Source: Chitinophagales bacterium (GTDB lineage: Bacteria; Bacteroidota; Bacteroidia; Chitinophagales; JADJOU01). From it: a stretch of 64,000 nt of DNA. Positions 25,522 to 34,784 of this stretch are shown piece by piece. The DNA is taken from contig JAEUUY010000011.1 in the NCBI GenBank assembly GCA_016787225.1, positions 62,001-126,000 on the forward strand, read 5' to 3'. Under the pieces are notes generated by a model. That model saw only the letters and a program-made list of their open reading frames with translations, had not been told where the DNA came from and ran no database searches. The translations under genes and the position numbers were made by a program. How positions within the stretch are numbered: the first letter of the stretch is position 1; each line of letters starts with the position of its first letter.

Positions 25522-26967
25522 ATGAAATCTAAATTTTACTTCATTTTTTTATTGGTAACAGTTTTCAATTTTGTTTTCGCACAAGATAAGAGTCCCATTA
25601 CTATTAAGTTGAAAACTAATATCCCTAATTCCTATTGCTTATTTGCGAATCATTTTGGTAGTCAAAAATATAAGGTAGATTCTATTCCTCTAGATTCTAA
25701 AGGAGCTGGAGTCTTTAAAGATAAGAAGGGAACTGTCAAAGGAGGTATATACATGTTTGTATTTCCAACCAAAGGAAATCAATACGTGGAAGTAATAATG
25801 TCAGGTAAAGAGAAAAATTTAGAAATAAGTATTGACAGTAATGATTTTTCTAAAGTAAGCTTCAAAAATAGCGAGGAAAATGATTTATTCTACGCAGATG
25901 TCAAGTTTCTAGGCCCCTATCAGCGAGAAGTCAATACGCTCTCCGAAGAATATAAATCAACAAAAGATTCACTGAGAAAGAAAGAACTCGAAACAAAACT
26001 TATAGCTAAAGAAAAAGAACTCCTCAATAGAAGGCTAGGAGTAATAAATACAAAAGGTCATACTTTTTATAGCAGATTACTGAACTTAATGAGGGACATT
26101 GATGTGCCAGAACCACCTAAAAAACCAAACGGCACTATTGATTCCAACTTCAAATATTATTATTTTAAAAATCATTATTGGGATTATACTGATTTCAACG
26201 ATGATAGATTATTGTACACTCCGATTTTTGAAAACAAATTCAAATATTATTTTGACAAGTTAGTCATAAAACATCCTGATACATTAAAAAAAGAAGTTGA
26301 TTATGTCTTAAATAAGATCAAAGATCCTAATTCTGACATGATGCGATATTGTCTTGCCTCCTTGTTAAACGACTATGCTAACAGTAAAATCATGGGGCAG
26401 GATGCCCTATACGTGCATATTGTCTATAATTATTATGCGAAGGGCAAGGCTCCTTGGACTGATTCAGCTACCTTGGTAAAGATGAAAAATGATGCCGATG
26501 ATTTGGCTCCCGTATTGATAGGTAAGACTGCACCTAATTTTGCAGTATTTGATACGACATGGGTTAATTACACACGACTTTATGACCAAAATAAAAAGAA
26601 ATATAAACTATTGGCGTTTTGGAGTGCCGATTGCGGTCATTGTAAAAAAGAGATTCCTGTTCTAGATTCTATATATCCTAGTCTATTAGCGAATGACTGT
26701 GATGTGTTTTCAGTTAGCACTGTTTCAGAAGATGGGAAAGGAGAAAACAAAGCACAATTACTAAATTTTCTGAGAGAAAAGAAATTCAAGTTTAAAACTT
26801 ATGGTGACCCAGATTATAAGATGAACCCCCTTTTCAAGGTACTTTATAAAATAAAAGGTACTCCAGAATATTATATCTTAGATGAAAAAAATGTCATAAT
26901 CGCTAAAAAATTAGCACCAGAACAAGCTCTCGATTTCATAATAAATTATAAGAAATACAATAAATAA
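25522..26967 (+). CDS. Exported thioredoxin-family protein
   Basis: 481 aa. Signal peptide (MKSKFYFIFLLVTVFNFVFA), N-terminal DUF4369-like beta domain (about 25-115), helical middle, and a C-terminal TlpA/ResA-like thioredoxin domain with SADCGHCKKEIP (Cys371 and Cys374) and the cis-Pro region KGTPEYYIL. It probably reduces or isomerises disulphides in the periplasm or is membrane-anchored. Monocistronic between the EnvC-like gene and mscL. Confidence 0.87.
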   Translation: MKSKFYFIFLLVTVFNFVFAQDKSPITIKLKTNIPNSYCLFANHFGSQKYKVDSIPLDSKGAGVFKDKKGTVKGGIYMFVFPTKGNQYVEVIMSGKEKNLEISIDSNDFSKVSFKNSEENDLFYADVKFLGPYQREVNTLSEEYKSTKDSLRKKELETKLIAKEKELLNRRLGVINTKGHTFYSRLLNLMRDIDVPEPPKKPNGTIDSNFKYYYFKNHYWDYTDFNDDRLLYTPIFENKFKYYFDKLVIKHPDTLKKEVDYVLNKIKDPNSDMMRYCLASLLNDYANSKIMGQDALYVHIVYNYYAKGKAPWTDSATLVKMKNDADDLAPVLIGKTAPNFAVFDTTWVNYTRLYDQNKKKYKLLAFWSADCGHCKKEIPVLDSIYPSLLANDCDVFSVSTVSEDGKGENKAQLLNFLREKKFKFKTYGDPDYKMNPLFKVLYKIKGTPEYYILDEKNVIIAKKLAPEQALDFIINYKKYNK

Positions 26968-26970
26968 GTT

Positions 26971-26978
26971 TATATTTG
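26971..26978 (+). promoter_or_regulatory. Promoter -7 element of mscL
   Basis: TATATTTG matches TAnnTTTG, 23 bases before the mscL ATG and just after the previous stop codon. No clear -33 TTG. Confidence 0.6.
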
Positions 26979-27001
26979 TCTCAACCTAAATTTATAAAAT
27001 T

Positions 27002-27418
27002 ATGTTGAAAGAATTTAAAGAATTTGCATTAAAAGGCAATCTTGTTGATATGGCAATTGCTTTTGTTATGGGAGGAGCTTTTGGAAAAGTGACTTCATCA
27101 TTTATTGATGGAATGGTAATGCCGCTCGTAGGAATGATTCAAGGAAAGGATTTTACGAATCTATATATGGGTCTAAATGATGCTACTCGCGAAGCTTCTG
27201 CCCAAGGATTAGCTTTAGCTAAAGCTAAAGAACTAGGACCAGTAGTAGCTTATGGTGAATTTATTTCTGTATTTATCCAATTCGTAATCGTAGCTTTCGT
27301 AATGTTTCTAATCATCAAAGCTATGAATAAAATGAAGAAAGAAGAGCCAGCTGCACCAGCAGGACCTACTACGGAAGGTCTTCTTGAAGATATTCTTTCA
27401 GAGTTAAGAAAAAGATAG
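27002..27418 (+). CDS. mscL: Large-conductance mechanosensitive channel
   Basis: 138 aa with the N-terminal helix LKEFKEFALKGNLVDMAIAFVMGGAFGKV, pore helix TM1 and a second span (VFIQFVIVAFVMFLIIKAM), ending in a cytoplasmic helix ILSELRKR. MscL forms a pentameric emergency valve opened by membrane tension. It has its own -7 element and a strong terminator. Confidence 0.96.
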   Translation: MLKEFKEFALKGNLVDMAIAFVMGGAFGKVTSSFIDGMVMPLVGMIQGKDFTNLYMGLNDATREASAQGLALAKAKELGPVVAYGEFISVFIQFVIVAFVMFLIIKAMNKMKKEEPAAPAGPTTEGLLEDILSELRKR

Positions 27419-27445
27419 TCATTTCCTACAATCAATTGTATAAAG

Positions 27446-27476
27446 CGACCTGCCAATTTGCAGGTCGTTTTTTTTG
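27446..27476 (+). terminator. Intrinsic terminator of mscL
   Basis: Stem CGACCTGC / GCAGGTCG with loop CAATTT, followed by nine T. Confidence 0.93.
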
Positions 27477-27505
27477 TGACTTATTTCTCATATTGTAAAG
27501 TTAAT

Positions 27506-27536
27506 TTGAGTGCAAAACTAAATCTAACTAGTTTTG
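27506..27536 (+). promoter_or_regulatory. Promoter of the MFP-permease-ATPase operon
   Basis: TTG (27506-27508), 20 bases, TAGTTTTG (27529-27536). Start expected about 12 bases before the ATG at 27553. Confidence 0.78.
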
Positions 27537-27552
27537 TTTCTTCATTAAACAT

Positions 27553-28632
27553 ATGAGATCATATACAATATTTCTTCTTGCGTTTCTAATCTCCTCTTGT
27601 AAAGATAAGAAAGAAATTTTCACGCCTAGACTACAAAGCATCACTCAATCTGTCTATGCCTCTGGCACCATTAAAAGTGAGAACCAATACCAAGTGTTTC
27701 CAAAATCAACTGGAATCATATCTGACTTGTATGTATCGGAAGGCAGCTTGGTAAATCAAGGAACTATACTTATGAAAATAGAGAACGAAGTTCTAGCCTA
27801 TAATCAGGAATTATCTGAGGTCAATGCGAAGTATAATAGTCAGGTAAACAATCGAGACAAACTAGATGAATTATACCAAAGCTTAATACTTTCAGAGAAA
27901 AAACTCAAGAGTGATTCTTTACTTTTTGTTCGGCAAAAAAAATTATGGCAGGAAGGCATAGGCTCTCAATTTGATTTTGAGCAAAAGGAATTATTATATG
28001 AAAATAGTAAAACCAACTATCGCGCGCTCAGACTGAGATATCAGCAACTCGTGAAACAAATTAACTTATTAGAAAAACAAACAAATTTTGCTTTTAAGAT
28101 ATCTAACACACAATCCAATGATAGACTGGTAAAGAGTCAGATTAATGGAAAGGTCTATGGTCTATTTAAGGAGAAAGGAGAAATGGTCAGTCCACAAACA
28201 CCAATTGCATTGCTTGGTTCCGAAAATGAGTTTTATTTAGAACTCAATATAGATGAAACCGATATTACAAAAATAAAACTTGGTCAGGTAGTATTGGTCA
28301 ATCTGGAAAGTTATGAAGATAAGAGCTATGAAGCCAGTGTCACCAAAATATATCCATTGATGAACGAGCGTACAAAGACCTTTACGGTCATAGCTCATTT
28401 CACTAAAAAACCTCCAGTATTATATCCTAATCTCAGCCTAGAAGCAAATATACTCATTTCCAAAAAAGATAAAGCCCTCCTTATTCCAGTAGAATATATT
28501 AATAATCAGAATGAGGTTGTCTTAAAATCAGGTGAAGTAAGAATTGTCAAAACAGGTCTCAAGAATTTTGAAATGGTAGAAATTTTAGAAGGATTAAAAG
28601 AAAATGAGGAAATAATTAAACCCGAGAAGTAG
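27553..28632 (+). CDS. HlyD/MacA-like membrane-fusion lipoprotein
   Basis: 359 aa. Lipobox LISSC places the lipid anchor at Cys16. Order: N-terminal beta strand, lipoyl half (ASGTIKSENQYQVFPKSTGIISDLYVSEGSLVNQGTIL), coiled-coil hairpin (about 80-185), second lipoyl half with VYGLFKEKGEMVSPQTPI, beta-barrel and membrane-proximal domains. As periplasmic adaptor it would link the ABC permease encoded next (1-base gap) to an outer-membrane channel. Substrate unknown. Confidence 0.9.
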   Translation: MRSYTIFLLAFLISSCKDKKEIFTPRLQSITQSVYASGTIKSENQYQVFPKSTGIISDLYVSEGSLVNQGTILMKIENEVLAYNQELSEVNAKYNSQVNNRDKLDELYQSLILSEKKLKSDSLLFVRQKKLWQEGIGSQFDFEQKELLYENSKTNYRALRLRYQQLVKQINLLEKQTNFAFKISNTQSNDRLVKSQINGKVYGLFKEKGEMVSPQTPIALLGSENEFYLELNIDETDITKIKLGQVVLVNLESYEDKSYEASVTKIYPLMNERTKTFTVIAHFTKKPPVLYPNLSLEANILISKKDKALLIPVEYINNQNEVVLKSGEVRIVKTGLKNFEMVEILEGLKENEEIIKPEK

Positions 28633-28633
28633 A

Positions 28634-29887
28634 TTGAAACTACTAGTAGATATTGCTTGGGCATTGCTTCAAGCTAGAAAAAGGCAAAGCATTATAGCAG
28701 CTGTAGGAGTCACCTTTGGGATAGCTATGTTTATTACGCTATTGAGTTTTATGACAGGCTTAAATGAAATGCTCGATGGACTAATTGTCAACAGAACTCC
28801 CCATATTAGAATTTATAAAGAAATATCTGTCAATACAGACCAGCCGATAAAAAGGTGGCTAAATTCCCCAAACAACTATCATTTTATAGAATCAGTAAAA
28901 GCTGGTAATTCGCGAGTAGAAATTCTAAAATCTAGAGAAATTCTAAATACCTTATCCCAAGACGACCGGGTATTAGGGTATTCTCGCAAGATATCATCCC
29001 CTGCATTTTTCAATCTAGGTACAATTGATATAGCAGGATTTCTAAATGGCGTGGACGTGGAAGAAGAAATTAAATATTATAGATTTACAGACTATGTTAC
29101 GAAAGGAAATCCAATTGATATTAAAAATATCCCCAATTCTATTATACTAGGGAAACCGCTTGCCGATAAACTTTTGGCAGATCTTGGCGACATCATTCAG
29201 ATTACAACTTCGCAGGGCGATCGCTTTCAGCTCAAGGTAGTGGGCTACTATCAATCTGGAATAGCAGATTTTGATAAAACCCAAAGTTTTGCCTCAGTGG
29301 CCACTACCCAAAAAATCCTAGGAAAAGGTCCAGATTACATTACTGATATTCAGGTAAAGTTGAAGGATATTTTACAAGCACCATTGGTGGCACCAGAATT
29401 TCAAAAAAAATTTAAGACCAATGCTATGGATATTCAAAGAGCCAATGCACAGTTTGAGACGGGAACTAAAGTGAGAAATATTATTTCATACGCTGTGGGT
29501 ATTACTCTTCTTATTGTTGCAGGATTTGGCATTTACAATATTCTCAATATGATGATTTACGAAAAAATGGATACCATAGCCATATTGAAAGCAACTGGTT
29601 TTTCTGGCGGTGATGTCAAATCTATATTTATTATTATTTCTCTCACGATAGGCATTGCTGGCTGCATAGCTGGTCTTTTCTTTGGCTTTCTATTTACGGC
29701 TTTCATTAGTACGATACCATTTAATACAGAAGCTCTTCCGACCATTAAAACCTATCCAGTTTCTTATCGTCTGTTGTTTTATTTTATAGCCTTTTGTTTT
29801 TCATTGATTACAACCTTTCTTGCTGGTTGGTTTCCTGCTAGTAAAGCTAGCAAAATAGACCCTGTAGATATTATAAGAGGCAAATAA
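28634..29887 (+). CDS. MacB/LolC-type ABC transporter permease
   Basis: 417 aa starting at a TTG codon one base after the previous stop; no ATG is placed where the first membrane helix would be kept. TM1 (IIAAVGVTFGIAMFITLLSFM), a large periplasmic MacB-PCD domain (about 50-265), and three C-terminal FtsX-type spans (from IISYAVGITLLIVAGFGIYNI). Works with the adaptor and the ATPase on either side to export a substrate or extract lipoproteins. Confidence 0.9.
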   Translation: MKLLVDIAWALLQARKRQSIIAAVGVTFGIAMFITLLSFMTGLNEMLDGLIVNRTPHIRIYKEISVNTDQPIKRWLNSPNNYHFIESVKAGNSRVEILKSREILNTLSQDDRVLGYSRKISSPAFFNLGTIDIAGFLNGVDVEEEIKYYRFTDYVTKGNPIDIKNIPNSIILGKPLADKLLADLGDIIQITTSQGDRFQLKVVGYYQSGIADFDKTQSFASVATTQKILGKGPDYITDIQVKLKDILQAPLVAPEFQKKFKTNAMDIQRANAQFETGTKVRNIISYAVGITLLIVAGFGIYNILNMMIYEKMDTIAILKATGFSGGDVKSIFIIISLTIGIAGCIAGLFFGFLFTAFISTIPFNTEALPTIKTYPVSYRLLFYFIAFCFSLITTFLAGWFPASKASKIDPVDIIRGK

Positions 29888-29894
29888 GGATTCT

Positions 29895-30587
29895 ATGAAT
29901 AAATCTAAATCAATGTGTGTATTAAAAGCAGATAAAATTTCGAAGTTCTTCTATGACCCATTAGAAGTGAAGGTTCTAGATAAGGTGAGCTTTGAGGTCA
30001 ATAAAGGAGAATTCATATCGCTCATAGGAAAATCAGGTTGCGGCAAGTCTACTTTATTATATATTTTATCTACCATGGATAGTTCATATGAGGGGCAATT
30101 ATATATAGATAACGAATTGATGAGCGCAAAAAATAGTCATGAACTAGCTCATGTGCGGAATGAGAAAATTGGTTTTGTATTTCAATTTCATTATCTCCTG
30201 AATGAGTTTTCTGTTTTGAAAAACGTCATGCTCCCAGCCTTAAAATTAAATCGCTTTTCTAAAGAAGAGATTGAATATCGAGCTATGCAAAAATTAGAAC
30301 TTCTAGGCATTCAAAAATTAGCAAATCGAAATGCTGGTCAGATATCAGGTGGTGAAAAACAACGGGTAGCCATAGCTAGAGCGCTTATCAATGAGCCTCT
30401 TATTATAATGGGTGATGAGCCCACTGGTAATTTAGATTTAAGAAATAGTCAAATAGTTTTCGATACGTTTAAACAACTCGCCGAAGAGTTTAAGCAAACT
30501 CTACTAATTGTGACGCACGACATGGGATTTGCAGAAAAAACTCATCGCATCATTGAAATGGAGGATGGAAGAATTATGGATAACTAA
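29895..30587 (+). CDS. ABC transporter ATP-binding protein, MacB/LolD family
   Basis: 230 aa. Walker A GKSGCGKST, Q-loop FQFHYLLNEF, signature ISGGEKQRVAIARAL, Walker B LIIMGDEPTGNLD and the switch His in VTHD. Last gene of the three-gene export operon, 7 bases after the permease. Confidence 0.95.
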   Translation: MNKSKSMCVLKADKISKFFYDPLEVKVLDKVSFEVNKGEFISLIGKSGCGKSTLLYILSTMDSSYEGQLYIDNELMSAKNSHELAHVRNEKIGFVFQFHYLLNEFSVLKNVMLPALKLNRFSKEEIEYRAMQKLELLGIQKLANRNAGQISGGEKQRVAIARALINEPLIIMGDEPTGNLDLRNSQIVFDTFKQLAEEFKQTLLIVTHDMGFAEKTHRIIEMEDGRIMDN

Positions 30588-30609
30588 CAGAAGTCTGTAT
30601 AGTCTATCT

Positions 30610-31125
30610 TTAAGGACGCTCTTTCTGAGTTTGTTTCATCAAGCTAAACTTCTTAGCACTTTCATTCCATAAATAATAATAAAACTCCTGTCTCACTTTA
30701 TTCTCATTCTTCACTTTCACTTTTTTACAAGTAGAGGTTATGAATAAATTACTCGTTGGGAGAAATAAGTAGCGATCAAAAATATCATCTATATCCATAC
30801 ATTTATTCGTGCAATTGAGAGCAGATATTGGCAGCCTATGTATGATGCCATTTCGGGAATCTATCATTACCCCCTGCACCGTATCCAAGCCCTTTTGCCA
30901 TAAAACAGTTATATAAAAACCTGCAAAACTGATTTCATTATTAGCATAGCCCTCCTTAATTTCCTTAATTTTATTTTTGAATGGATTGGTATTCCATCGT
31001 ATCGCAGCCTTCTCTTTTAGCTCATATTGCTGTGCTGGATATTGGCTTAAGTCTACTCCTTCGACTAACTGACCATTAACAAAAGAGATAGAGGCTATAA
31101 AACAAAATAGTAAAAAATGTTTCAT
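30610..31125 (-). CDS. Exported protein of unknown function
   Basis: 171 aa with signal peptide (MKHFLLFCFIASISFVNGQ). The mature part has a Cys pair (NCTNKCMD) and a further Cys near the C-terminus, consistent with a periplasmic or secreted location. No family recognised. Last gene of the ompA-gldB operon, 49 bases after the DUF3817 gene. Confidence 0.7.
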   Translation of the reverse strand: MKHFLLFCFIASISFVNGQLVEGVDLSQYPAQQYELKEKAAIRWNTNPFKNKIKEIKEGYANNEISFAGFYITVLWQKGLDTVQGVMIDSRNGIIHRLPISALNCTNKCMDIDDIFDRYLFLPTSNLFITSTCKKVKVKNENKVRQEFYYYLWNESAKKFSLMKQTQKERP

Positions 31126-31174
31126 GTATATAGTAATTTAAATCTCACAATGCTTTTGATATGAGTTGCTAATT

Positions 31175-31477
31175 TCAAACTATTCTATTCAATACCTTAT
31201 AATCTAAATAAAAAGTGCCAAACGGGATAAAGCATGAAATCAGTAACTTAAGAGGAAGATTGTTATACTTCCATTTATACTCTTCGGTGGTTAAAAACAA
31301 TTGAATAACAAAAAGGATAAACAAAGCCCCATGGATAGATCCTATCATTCTAACATAAGATGGGTCTCCAAAGATATACTTCATAGGCATGGCAAAACCC
31401 ATAAGTACTATCAGTGATAATCCTTCAAAAAATCCTGCTAACCGCAATCTGCCAATACTTGATTTTAATAATTTCAT
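31175..31477 (-). CDS. DUF3817 membrane protein
   Basis: 100 aa with three membrane spans; LRLAGFFEGLSLIVLMGFAMPMKY and the central GSIHGALFILFV are typical of DUF3817. Function unknown. Six bases downstream of the DUF2147 gene. Confidence 0.85.
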   Translation of the reverse strand: MKLLKSSIGRLRLAGFFEGLSLIVLMGFAMPMKYIFGDPSYVRMIGSIHGALFILFVIQLFLTTEEYKWKYNNLPLKLLISCFIPFGTFYLDYKVLNRIV

Positions 31478-31483
31478 TTCTGA

Positions 31484-31861
31484 CTACTTTATTCGTTTGC
31501 CCTCGTATGTCTTGGTTATAAAAAATTTTTTGCCCACAAATCGCATTTGCTGATCGTTATCTAGGTAGACTTTCGTAGAAATATTCATTTTTGACTTTGG
31601 AGTAGTGAAGGTACCTTCCAGATAATTAGCACCTTCAGGGCTCTTACCTTTATAGATAACTTGGTTTACATACACGCTGTTATCCGATTTTAAAATCTTA
31701 CTATACCAATATCCATCCGCTCCCTTGTAAAAACTAACCACAGAGTTAGATAAGTCTTTCACCATCCATTCCCCTTCTATATTCATAGACTTTGTCTGTC
31801 CATAACCTTGTGAGAAAATGAAGCAAAACAGAAAAACAATCACTACTTTCATTCCAGACAT
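31484..31861 (-). CDS. DUF2147 exported protein
   Basis: 125 aa, signal peptide (KVVIVFLFCFIFSQGYGQ) then a small beta-barrel-like domain, GEWMVKDLSNSVVSFYKGADGYWYSKI, characteristic of DUF2147. Starts at ATG 31861, overlapping the gldB stop by one base; an ATG three codons later would also fit the signal peptide. Function unknown. Confidence 0.83.
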   Translation of the reverse strand: MSGMKVVIVFLFCFIFSQGYGQTKSMNIEGEWMVKDLSNSVVSFYKGADGYWYSKILKSDNSVYVNQVIYKGKSPEGANYLEGTFTTPKSKMNISTKVYLDNDQQMRFVGKKFFITKTYEGKRIK

Positions 31862-32901
31862 TATTTTGTTGGTTTATAATTTGAATTTTTTAATATTTCC
31901 TTTGGAGATGTATTTAGTAACTCTTTGAGCGATTTATTGTATTTTGATTGATAGGCTTTGACAATTTGCCATCCCGTCCATGCCCCTACCATTCCAGGGC
32001 TTTCACTTGGCATTCCAGGCGTATTAGGTCCTGCCTCTGTCAGTTTTTTTATATCCATAGCCTCTGCACTATAAAGCACTTTATTTTCCTTTAAATACGC
32101 CCAAATTTCAAATTCATTTTCTTCACACCATTTATATTGAGCTTCCGTATATCCTATTTTTACTTCATCTTTAAGATATGGGCATACCTTATCCAAATAA
32201 TAAAACTCCTTTCCCTTTTCAATCATATTATATACCACTTCACTATACTCTTTATTTTCTTTGCTAGCTTCTAGTAGTAGATTGTACTCAACTAGCATAA
32301 TATTGCGCACGATGTATTCTCTTTGATTCCATTCTATCATATAATTATACCCTTCATACAGAGAGGTATAAAGCGGAAATTCTTTGCCTAAATAATTAAA
32401 CCAATTAAACCCTACGGTATCTTTTCCATAAGTAAAGGCAGAGGCAGGATTAGCTCCCATAGGGGAAATGAAAAATGAGTATACTATACTAGGCTTTTTC
32501 TCTGGAAACTCTGCACACAATCTAGCATAACTTTTAGTTAAATCAGTTTCTATATGTTCTATATCCTTAAAAATATATTTTTCAAAAGTATCCATAATAG
32601 ATGGGTACTCCTCGGCGAGAAAATTTATTAAATAAGGTTTATAGTAATACCGGTGATTTATTTGCAGGCTACCTAAATCCATTAATTTCTCAATATAGAA
32701 TGAATATACTTCTCCGTACTTATCTATCATTTTCCGTTCAGATGCTTCAAAATTAGCTGTATCGAAACTCTTTAAATCTAGTTCAAACCGCTGAATTTTT
32801 ATAGGAGGTATCTCGGCTATATTCTCGTTATCACAAGAAAAAATAGAAAATAAAAAAACTAAGGTGGTGAACCCAAAGGTCCAAAGTTTAAAATTAGACA
32901 T
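31861..32901 (-). CDS. gldB: Gliding motility lipoprotein GldB
   Basis: 346 aa; lipobox IFSC with Cys23, then IQRFELDLKSFD, FEASERKMIDKYGEVYSFYIEKLM, and a C-terminal DUF2268-like part (NTPGMPSESPGMVGAWTGWQIVKAY). GldB is an inner-membrane or periplasm-facing lipoprotein needed for gliding and T9SS function in flavobacteria, and is also conserved in non-gliding members. The ompA-like gene abuts it directly upstream. Confidence 0.85.
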   Translation of the reverse strand: MSNFKLWTFGFTTLVFLFSIFSCDNENIAEIPPIKIQRFELDLKSFDTANFEASERKMIDKYGEVYSFYIEKLMDLGSLQINHRYYYKPYLINFLAEEYPSIMDTFEKYIFKDIEHIETDLTKSYARLCAEFPEKKPSIVYSFFISPMGANPASAFTYGKDTVGFNWFNYLGKEFPLYTSLYEGYNYMIEWNQREYIVRNIMLVEYNLLLEASKENKEYSEVVYNMIEKGKEFYYLDKVCPYLKDEVKIGYTEAQYKWCEENEFEIWAYLKENKVLYSAEAMDIKKLTEAGPNTPGMPSESPGMVGAWTGWQIVKAYQSKYNKSLKELLNTSPKEILKNSNYKPTK

Positions 32902-33633
32902 CTATTTACACTTTTCTATTCGAATAGCCACGCGTCTGTTCTTTGCCTTACATTCCTCTGTATCATTAGCTGGGCAAACTGGAAATTCTGGTCCATAACC
33001 TTCAGAGGATAAACTAGCAGCTGGCACACCCTTGTCGACTAAAGCTAGCATAACCTGTGAGGCTCTATCTTGAGATAATTTTACATTGACAAGAGCATCA
33101 CCAGTATTATCGGTATAACCACCAATTTTAAATTTAGAATTAGGGAACGCTTTCATCACATTCGCAATATCTTCTACCTGATCTAGAGAAGCTGTATTTA
33201 ATTCTACTGAACCCGTTTTGAAAAGTAATCGATCACAGTTAAACCAACTAGCTTTTAAGTCTCCTGGACAATCTTGACTTAAAAAAGACAATAATGATTT
33301 TTCAAAGCCCTTCTCTGGAACAATTAATTTACTGCCATTGGGTAGATTTAGTTCGATATTGCCTCCTAAGGTCTTTGCCCAAATCTCAGTAGCCGCTTTT
33401 CCCTCTGCGTCCAATATCACACTATCTGTTTTCGCTGCACTGCTTTCAATCGATTTTAATGACTGAGCAGAGGTGGTATACTCAGATTTTGTGAAGTAAA
33501 GCCAAAGTAAACTCGCTAAACATAGAACAATGAGTAGAGGCAAAAAACGCTTTAAAAGTTTCAAACTCAAATCAGGATTTTCCTTCACATCCTCCGCTAT
33601 CTTTCTTATATAATCCTTTTCATTTAGACTCAT
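32902..33633 (-). CDS. Membrane-anchored OmpA-family protein
   Basis: 243 aa from ATG 33633. A cytoplasmic N-terminus is followed by one membrane span (FLPLLIVLCLASLLWLYF) and a C-terminal OmpA peptidoglycan-binding domain (LLFKTGSVELNTASLDQV..GGYTDNTGDALVNVKLSQDRAS..NRRVAIRI). The reading frame extends 24 codons upstream but this would lack the normal start. Probably anchors the inner membrane to peptidoglycan; directly precedes gldB. Confidence 0.85.
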   Translation of the reverse strand: MSLNEKDYIRKIAEDVKENPDLSLKLLKRFLPLLIVLCLASLLWLYFTKSEYTTSAQSLKSIESSAAKTDSVILDAEGKAATEIWAKTLGGNIELNLPNGSKLIVPEKGFEKSLLSFLSQDCPGDLKASWFNCDRLLFKTGSVELNTASLDQVEDIANVMKAFPNSKFKIGGYTDNTGDALVNVKLSQDRASQVMLALVDKGVPAASLSSEGYGPEFPVCPANDTEECKAKNRRVAIRIEKCK

Positions 33634-33649
33634 TGTATATACTTTTGAG

Positions 33650-33657
33650 CAAAAATA
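33650..33657 (-). promoter_or_regulatory. Promoter -7 element of the ompA-gldB operon
   Basis: Minus-strand TATTTTTG matches TAnnTTTG, 17 bases upstream of the ATG at 33633. No clear -33. Confidence 0.5.
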
Positions 33658-33737
33658 ACCAATTTGATTTCGATAGAGATTATAATTTAATCTTAAAATT
33701 GCCAAAAAACAAATGAAATCTTGAAATATTGTAGCGC

Positions 33738-34727
33738 ATGACTAAAATAGCAATAGTAGGTGGAGGACTAGCTGGAACATGTTTGGCAAAGCTATTTACA
33801 GAAAATGGCGATGATATCCATTGGTATAGCGATAATCAATCTGCTGCTAGTCATATCTCCTCTGGCATTCTAAATCCTATAACAGGAAGACGCTATGCTC
33901 TTGCCTGGAGGTATGATGAACTATTAAATATAGCGAAAGAATTTTATGGGAATTATCTTACGCCCATTCGACTGGAAAAGCACTTCAGCCCTTTTAATAA
34001 TGAAGTTTCAATAGATGAAGTCATACATGGAAAAGAAAAGTATTTAAGTAAAATAAATGATGAGTGGATTGAAGTGAAAGAGAGTTATCAGCTTCAAACG
34101 AATGCCTTTATTGAGAATACAAAGCTTAAACTTAAGAATAGTGATAATATCGTGACCAATTCTTTTAACCATTCTCTACTTAAATTTAGCAATAATCAAT
34201 GGCATTATCAAAGTGAAATTTATGATCAAATATTTTTTGCAGAAGGCATTCAAGTTAAAAAAAATCCATTTTTCTGTCATCTACCTTTTCAACCCAATCG
34301 AGGGGAAGCACTCATTGTAAACATACCAGATGATAAACCTGATGCGGTACGAAAACACGGTAAATTTATCTGTCCGCACGGCGAGCATTTTTGGCTAGGT
34401 TCATCCTTTGATAAGGTAGATATGGGCGCTCCATTATTGACCGAAAAAGCAAAACTGGAAATGATAAATGCTATACCCAATTTAGTGCATCATGTAGCAT
34501 ACCAAATCATGGATCATATAGGTGCTTTGCGATCTACAACCCCAGACCGCCGACCTATCATAGGAGAACACCCTAGTCACAAGGGCTTGTTTCTATTCAA
34601 TGGCTTTGGCACGAAAGGAGCATCACTTATACCATGGTGCTCCCTGCAATTATTTAAGTTGTTGAAGAACAATGAAAGCTTGCCTATAGAAATTTCAATA
34701 GACCGATTAAAAAAATTCACTAAATGA
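33738..34727 (+). CDS. FAD-dependent oxidoreductase, DAO family
   Basis: 329 aa. N-terminal FAD-binding motif IAIVGGGLAGTCLA, and a C-terminal motif DHIGALRSTTPDRRPIIGEHP..GLFLFNGFGTKGASLIPW that resembles the MnmC C-terminal oxidase and related amine oxidases. No methyltransferase domain is present. Substrate not determined. Divergent from the ompA-gldB operon. Confidence 0.83.
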   Translation: MTKIAIVGGGLAGTCLAKLFTENGDDIHWYSDNQSAASHISSGILNPITGRRYALAWRYDELLNIAKEFYGNYLTPIRLEKHFSPFNNEVSIDEVIHGKEKYLSKINDEWIEVKESYQLQTNAFIENTKLKLKNSDNIVTNSFNHSLLKFSNNQWHYQSEIYDQIFFAEGIQVKKNPFFCHLPFQPNRGEALIVNIPDDKPDAVRKHGKFICPHGEHFWLGSSFDKVDMGAPLLTEKAKLEMINAIPNLVHHVAYQIMDHIGALRSTTPDRRPIIGEHPSHKGLFLFNGFGTKGASLIPWCSLQLFKLLKNNESLPIEISIDRLKKFTK

Positions 34728-34760
34728 GATATTAATAACTTCAATTCATGATAACAGTAT

Positions 34761-34768
34761 TAAATTTG
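34761..34768 (+). promoter_or_regulatory. Promoter -7 element of rfbB
   Basis: TAAATTTG matches TAnnTTTG, 16 bases upstream of the ATG at 34785. Confidence 0.6.
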
Positions 34769-34784
34769 TCTTTTATTATTTCAA